Assembly (NCBI RefSeq): GCF_900129925.1
Contig: NZ_FQXI01000011.1
Span: 1 to 64,000, forward strand
Length of the DNA: 64,000 nt
Origin: Anaerosphaera aminiphila DSM 21120
GTDB lineage: Bacteria; Bacillota; Clostridia; Tissierellales; Peptoniphilaceae
Direction: 5' to 3'
Both the position numbers and the translations under genes were made by a program. The notes beneath the pieces are model-generated. The model was not told where the DNA came from. It saw only the letters and a list, made by a program, of their open reading frames with translations, and ran no database searches. Each line of letters opens with the position of its first letter. Position 1 is the first letter of the stretch. Shown here one piece after another: positions 59,739 to 64,000 of the stretch.

Positions 59739-62522
59739 ATGAAAAAATATAATAAGAAAATTATATCTTGCCTACTAGCTCTTTCAATGTTAATTTCTTT
59801 TTTGGGACCACTTTCAAATACTGCCTATGCAGAAAGTATGACCCTGTCTCAAAGTGAAATTCAACTTACAAAGGAAGGTACAGTTAAAATCACCGCCACT
59901 TTTGATTACGATGTAAATCCCGAAAACTTAGTTTGGACTCTTGGAGATAAAGATATTAAAGAGTGGAAATCCTTTAACGAAGAAACCGGAAAATATGAAC
60001 TTGATCCGTGGATTGAAATTAAAGATGTAAAGGTGGAAAGTGGAACAGTTTCTGCAACACTGGAAAATAAACTCCCATATGGAATTGAAAATACTGAAAA
60101 CAGACCCTATCCTAGATGGACTTTCGAAGAATTACTAGGTACATACCCACTAAAAGTAACTGATACAAAATCAGAAGATACACTTAGTGTAAATTTAAAA
60201 ATTAACAACTATGTTGGCTTTCACAAATATGAAGAAATTAAACCAGCCTTAGATAAAGTTATAGATATTGGAAATAAAAACAACAATAGATATTTTGAAT
60301 ATCAATCCATAGGAAAAAGTGTTGAGGGAAGGGACCTTCACTTTGTAATAGTGGCAAAAAATAGGGAAGCTGTAGATAACTACCTAAACAACACTTTGCC
60401 AACTGCACTTGAAACACCTTCCACAGTTATTGAAAAAATCGACAGTGAAACTATTGGCGAATATCAAATCCCAATATTTATAAACAATATACACCCTGAT
60501 GAATCACCTGGTGTTGACTCTCAAATGTCACTGTTATATAAGTTGGCATTAGACGAAGAAATTACATTTAACACAGATAAGGCCGGAAATACTTCCAGTT
60601 TAAAAGTAGATGATATTCTAGACAATTTTATACTTCTATTTGACATTACTCAAAATCCTGATGGTAAAGAACACAACACCAGAGAAAATGCAAATAAACT
60701 GGATATAAATAGAGATAATGTGTACCAAACTCAACCAGAGACCAAAGCTCTTGCAGAAACTCTTGCAAAATATAATCCCGTTGCATTTTTGGACCTACAT
60801 GGTTTTGTTGAAGAATTTTTAATTGAACCTTGTACCCCTCCACACGAGCCGAACTTTGAATACGACTTGCTAATGGGTGGCCCTAGAGATTCTAAATCGG
60901 GAGATACACTGGGTGCCCCTGGAGCAATTGAAAATGCAAGACATATGGGAGATATTGCAATCGCAAATACAAAATACGATAGCTATATAATTCCTATGTT
61001 TGACTATGAATCAGGCTGGGATGATGACTTTTTAGGATATACGGGAGTCTTTTCACTAATTCACGGTGCCCTTGGCCATACTGTTGAAATTCCTGAACAA
61101 AATGAACAGAGTATGATTGCACATGAACACACTATAATTGGTGCAATAGACTATATATCTCAAAACAAAAATGAAATATACAAAAATCAACTGTTGATAA
61201 ACCAACGTGGCATAGACAATGAAGACAATAAAAATGTAGACACTTGGCACATTGACCCAAGCGGAAATCAAATAGGTAGACCTAGAGGAGAAAATGAAAA
61301 CTTCTTCCCTGACTACTACATTTTGCCTCTTGACAAGGCAAATCAAAAAAATCCACTGGAAGTTTACAACATGGTGGAATACTTCATTAGAAATAATGTA
61401 AAAGTTTACACTTCCACACAACCTGTGGAATACAAAGGAGTTAATTATCCTACCGGATCTATAGTAATGCCACTTAATCAAGCTAAAAAATCTCTCTTAA
61501 ATGCAGCTCTATTTACCGGAACTGATGAATCGCAGTGGGATGCAATGTATGCAGAAGTAGTTTTAAACTTCCCTGCAATGAGAGGTTTTGACAGTATTGA
61601 AGTTAGAAGTAGCGGACTATTTGATAGCAAACTTCAAGAAGTTAAATCTAAAATTTCAAAACCTGCTACAACTATAAATCACAGTACAGAAAAAACTATT
61701 GTAGAAAACAACAGCACTGATGCAATTAAAGCTGTAAACAATTTGTTAAATAAAAATTTACCAGTGTCAATAGTTGCAAAACCAAGTGACAAAATAAATG
61801 CAGGAAACTTTATAGTAAATACTAAAGATTTAAAAGCTATTTCATCAAATTACTACTTATCTGTATTGCCACTTGAGGAGAAAATAGAATCTAAGGAAGT
61901 TAAAAAATCAAACATATACCTTCCACCTTCTGGCTCAAATTACTCTTCACTAACTGATTCAACAAGATTTGTATTAAAAGACTTGGGCTTTAATTTAGTT
62001 ACAGATATTGGATTGGCAGATGTAGTTGTAGATTCTTCAGGTACACTTGATGCAAAATCTCTTACAGGTAAAAACTATATTGGAATAGGCGGACAAGCTA
62101 TTTCAAGTGCTGAAGAAAGTGGACTATATCCCCTAAAGACAAAGATGAATGAAGAAGGTAATTCAAACGAAGGACTTCTAAAAGCAAAATATGACACTTC
62201 ATCTCCAATTACAGGAGTATATAATGAGGATGACTTATCATATATTGCAAGTGGAACTGTAATAACTGAAACCAGACCTGAGGCAAAAATATTTGCAAGA
62301 GTTTCAAGTGATGATGATTTCTACATCCAAGGTTGGTGGCCAAGTCATGACTTTGTAAAGGGACAAATTTTAGGTTTTTCAGATACTTACAACAACTCAA
62401 ACTTTGTGTTCTTTGCAAGTGACATAACTAATAAGGCTCATACAACTCACCTGTTTAGACAACTTTCAAATGCAATATACACTATAAATAGTGGGTCATT
62501 TACCACAGGTAATGGAATATAA
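59739..62522 (+). CDS. Secreted M14 zinc carboxypeptidase-like protein
   Basis: The 927-residue protein starts with a clear signal peptide (KKYNKKIISCLLALSMLISF..., cleavage after about NTAYA, residue 31). An N-terminal beta domain (about 33-160) precedes the M14 domain (about 170-480) with zinc ligands H252 and E255 (IHPDE), third ligand H354 (DLHGF) and candidate catalytic E450 (HTVEIPE). The C-terminal 400 residues are probably an accessory/flavodoxin-like or glutamine-amidotransferase-like domain, not identified. It likely digests peptides outside the cell. There is no sortase motif or membrane anchor; ATG 59739 follows TAGGAGG. Confidence 0.9.
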   Translation: MKKYNKKIISCLLALSMLISFLGPLSNTAYAESMTLSQSEIQLTKEGTVKITATFDYDVNPENLVWTLGDKDIKEWKSFNEETGKYELDPWIEIKDVKVESGTVSATLENKLPYGIENTENRPYPRWTFEELLGTYPLKVTDTKSEDTLSVNLKINNYVGFHKYEEIKPALDKVIDIGNKNNNRYFEYQSIGKSVEGRDLHFVIVAKNREAVDNYLNNTLPTALETPSTVIEKIDSETIGEYQIPIFINNIHPDESPGVDSQMSLLYKLALDEEITFNTDKAGNTSSLKVDDILDNFILLFDITQNPDGKEHNTRENANKLDINRDNVYQTQPETKALAETLAKYNPVAFLDLHGFVEEFLIEPCTPPHEPNFEYDLLMGGPRDSKSGDTLGAPGAIENARHMGDIAIANTKYDSYIIPMFDYESGWDDDFLGYTGVFSLIHGALGHTVEIPEQNEQSMIAHEHTIIGAIDYISQNKNEIYKNQLLINQRGIDNEDNKNVDTWHIDPSGNQIGRPRGENENFFPDYYILPLDKANQKNPLEVYNMVEYFIRNNVKVYTSTQPVEYKGVNYPTGSIVMPLNQAKKSLLNAALFTGTDESQWDAMYAEVVLNFPAMRGFDSIEVRSSGLFDSKLQEVKSKISKPATTINHSTEKTIVENNSTDAIKAVNNLLNKNLPVSIVAKPSDKINAGNFIVNTKDLKAISSNYYLSVLPLEEKIESKEVKKSNIYLPPSGSNYSSLTDSTRFVLKDLGFNLVTDIGLADVVVDSSGTLDAKSLTGKNYIGIGGQAISSAEESGLYPLKTKMNEEGNSNEGLLKAKYDTSSPITGVYNEDDLSYIASGTVITETRPEAKIFARVSSDDDFYIQGWWPSHDFVKGQILGFSDTYNNSNFVFFASDITNKAHTTHLFRQLSNAIYTINSGSFTTGNGI

Positions 62523-62534
62523 ACTTATAATTTT

Positions 62535-62570
62535 AACAAGTGCTCTTAAATTTAAGGGCACTTGTTTTTA
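62535..62570 (+). terminator. Terminator of the M14 peptidase gene
   Basis: AACAAGTGCTCTTAA/TTAAGGGCACTTGTT stem (one G-T pair) followed by TTTAT. Confidence 0.85.
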
Positions 62571-62707
62571 TAATTCATAGTAAATTTTAATAATTTAATT
62601 TTTCTAATAATTCACTTCTTTTTAATAAAGCTTAAAAGTTATTCTAAAATGCTATATAATATTATTATGTATTTTAAGTTGTTACATATAAAATAGGAGT
62701 GATAAAA

Positions 62708-63658
62708 ATGAAAGTATTTATAACCAGTACAATTCCAGATAAAGTTTTAAAGTTGTTAGAGGGAAAATTTGAATTAAACTATAATGACAGTTTAATTCCA
62801 CTGTCAAAGGAAGAAATTATAAAGGGTCTTGCCGATGCTGAAGCACTAGTATGTCCTCTTTCAGACAAGATTGACGCAGAAGTTATTAACTCTTCTAAAA
62901 ATTTAAAGTTGATTTGTAACTACGGCGCAGGTTTTGACAATATAGATATAAACACTGCAAGAGACAATGGAATAATAGTCACAAATGCCCCTGCTCCTTC
63001 ATCAGCAGTTTCCACGGCAGAGCTGGCTTTTAGTTTAATCCTTGCCCTATCCAGAAATTTAATTAACGGAGACAAGTTTATGCGCCGTGAAAAGTTTTAT
63101 GGATGGAGACCGACTTTTTACCTTGGAAGTGAACTAAGGGGAAAGACTCTTGGAATTATCGGAATGGGAAATATTGGGAAAAACGTTGCAAAAAGAGCAA
63201 TTGCCTTTGAAATGAATGTAATTTACTATTCACGCAACAGAAAAGAAGATATTGAAAAATTAGGTGCAAAATATGCAGATATTAAAGATGTAATTAAAAA
63301 TTCTGACTTTATATCTCTTCACTCAGCTTTTGCCCCTGAATTAAAACACTTAATTTCAAATGATGAATTTGACATGATGAAAGAAAGTGCATTTTTAATA
63401 AATACAGCTAGAGGTCCTCTCGTTGAAGAAAAAGCTTTAATTAAGGCACTTAAAGAACATAAGATAAGAGGCGCAGCTCTTGACGTATATGAGTTTGAAC
63501 CCAAATTTTCAAAAGAACTTATTGAACTTGACAATGTTGTGTTGGAACCTCACATTGGAAATGCAACTTTTGAAGCAAGAGAAGAAATGGGAGTGGCTGT
63601 TGCCAACAATCTCTTAGACTACAGTGAAAATAAAATTCCAAGAAATAAAGTAAATTAG
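62708..63658 (+). CDS. D-isomer-specific 2-hydroxyacid dehydrogenase
   Basis: The 316-residue NAD(P)-dependent enzyme has the dinucleotide motif GIIGMGNIGKNVAKRA in the middle and the catalytic Arg (NTARGPLV), Glu (DVYEFEP) and His (EPHIGNAT) of the glyoxylate/hydroxypyruvate reductase or D-lactate group. It reduces a 2-oxo acid to a D-2-hydroxy acid or the reverse; substrate not resolvable. ATG 62708 follows AGGAGTGA; the upstream GTG at 62699 lies in that site. It has its own terminator. Confidence 0.9.
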   Translation: MKVFITSTIPDKVLKLLEGKFELNYNDSLIPLSKEEIIKGLADAEALVCPLSDKIDAEVINSSKNLKLICNYGAGFDNIDINTARDNGIIVTNAPAPSSAVSTAELAFSLILALSRNLINGDKFMRREKFYGWRPTFYLGSELRGKTLGIIGMGNIGKNVAKRAIAFEMNVIYYSRNRKEDIEKLGAKYADIKDVIKNSDFISLHSAFAPELKHLISNDEFDMMKESAFLINTARGPLVEEKALIKALKEHKIRGAALDVYEFEPKFSKELIELDNVVLEPHIGNATFEAREEMGVAVANNLLDYSENKIPRNKVN

Positions 63659-63662
63659 ATTA

Positions 63663-63700
63663 AAAAAAGTACTTAGGCATAAAATCCTAAGTACTTTTTT
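63663..63700. terminator. Bidirectional terminator between 2-hydroxyacid dehydrogenase and SDR
   Basis: AAAAAGTACTTAGG/CCTAAGTACTTTTT with T residues on the + strand and an A run that supplies T on the other; the genes converge here. Confidence 0.85.
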
Positions 63701-63714
63701 CAGATTTACTTATA

Positions 63715-64000
63715 TTATATAGCAGTCCAACCGCCATCAACATTTAGCAGTTGTCCTGTAGTATAAGATGAAGCTTCAGATGCAAAGTATATAATTGCAC
63801 TGTCTAGTTCTCCACTTTTACCGGCTCTACCCATAGGGCAATAAGTTTGTAGTACTGTATTAAATTCTTCATTTGCCAATACGTCATGTGTCATTTCTGA
63901 CTCAAAGTATGCAGGACCTACGGAGTTAACTGTTATTCCATATTTTGCCCACTCATTTGCAAGGGCCTTTGTCATCATTAACACTGCTCCCTTTGTAGTT
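63715..64000 (-). CDS. Short-chain dehydrogenase/reductase, C-terminal part (runs off right edge)
   Basis: The frame is open through base 64000; the ATG at 63984 is internal. Read from the edge, TTKGAVLMMTKALANEWAKYG contains the catalytic lysine of the SDR YxxxK pair, then GITVNSVGPAYFESEMT and the GQLLNVDGGWTA C-terminus. The protein looks like gluconate-5-dehydrogenase or another sugar-acid SDR, which oxidises or reduces hydroxy/oxo groups with NAD(P). The N-terminal Rossmann half is outside the window. Confidence 0.9.
   Translation of the reverse strand, partial: TTKGAVLMMTKALANEWAKYGITVNSVGPAYFESEMTHDVLANEEFNTVLQTYCPMGRAGKSGELDSAIIYFASEASSYTTGQLLNVDGGWTAI

Overview
The window is AT-rich DNA from a low-GC Gram-positive anaerobe. 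Rubrerythrin, rubredoxin, a radical-SAM DNA-repair pair, T-box and yybP-ykoY leaders, short intergenic spaces and AGGAGG ribosome sites point to Firmicutes. The gene content would suit Peptoniphilaceae/Tissierellia (Peptoniphilus, Parvimonas or similar cocci), but that placement is inference. Apart from one IS30 end at the left edge and one structured intergenic repeat near 50.7-51.0 kb, the window is ordinary chromosome.

Layout. 0-1 kb: an IS30 end has cut the permease of an ABC exporter after about 19 codons, leaving the ATPase alone. 1.3-5.3 kb: ilvD, a frameshifted thpR, an Xre-type regulator with a small membrane partner, and a tiny CPVDN-motif membrane protein. 5.4-15.8 kb: a purine permease, mntP behind a Mn2+ riboswitch, an M16C protease, a pirin, an ABC exporter and murJ. 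15.9-21.6 kb: a four-gene amide/peptide and amino-acid utilisation cluster divergent from an RpiR regulator. 21.6-27.5 kb: a P-type ATPase behind a second Mn2+ riboswitch, an aldehyde dehydrogenase, and serS behind a T-box. 27.6-33.2 kb: an MgtC-like protein, a five-gene Mn/Zn/Fe uptake operon (binding protein, ATPase, two permeases, DtxR-type regulator) and rubrerythrin. 33.2-35.3 kb: the DUF4130/radical-SAM DNA-repair pair with LexA-like boxes. 35.3-41.5 kb: gltS, a CoA-transferase and a yjiHG-M20 peptidase operon with a divergent LysR. 41.8-50 kb: a TMEM175-type channel, tRNA-Thr, a CNNM transporter, cls, typA and small genes. 50.4-59.2 kb: rubredoxin, the repeat element, then a growth and proteostasis run on the minus strand (proS, ydbC-like, tig, clpP, clpX, lon, ysxC). 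59.4-64 kb: small ORFs, a large secreted M14 peptidase, a D-2-hydroxyacid dehydrogenase and a truncated SDR.

Working together. Manganese is the clearest theme. Two efflux systems of different families (MntP and a P-type ATPase) each carry their own Mn2+-sensing leader, while the uptake operon ends in a DtxR/MntR-type repressor and has a permease with a second winged-helix tail. A second theme is peptide and amino-acid catabolism: the M29-like aminopeptidase, nitrilase-fold amidase, M20 and M14 peptidases, GltS and DAACS symporters and YjiGH fit an amino-acid-fermenting anaerobe.

No CRISPR array, prophage or large undescribed multi-gene system is evident. The observations most worth following are the 0.3-kb structured repeat that supplies the C-terminus of YsxC, the LexA-like tandem boxes at the radical-SAM repair pair, the permease-winged-helix fusion in the metal operon, and the RpiR-controlled aminopeptidase/nitrilase cluster.
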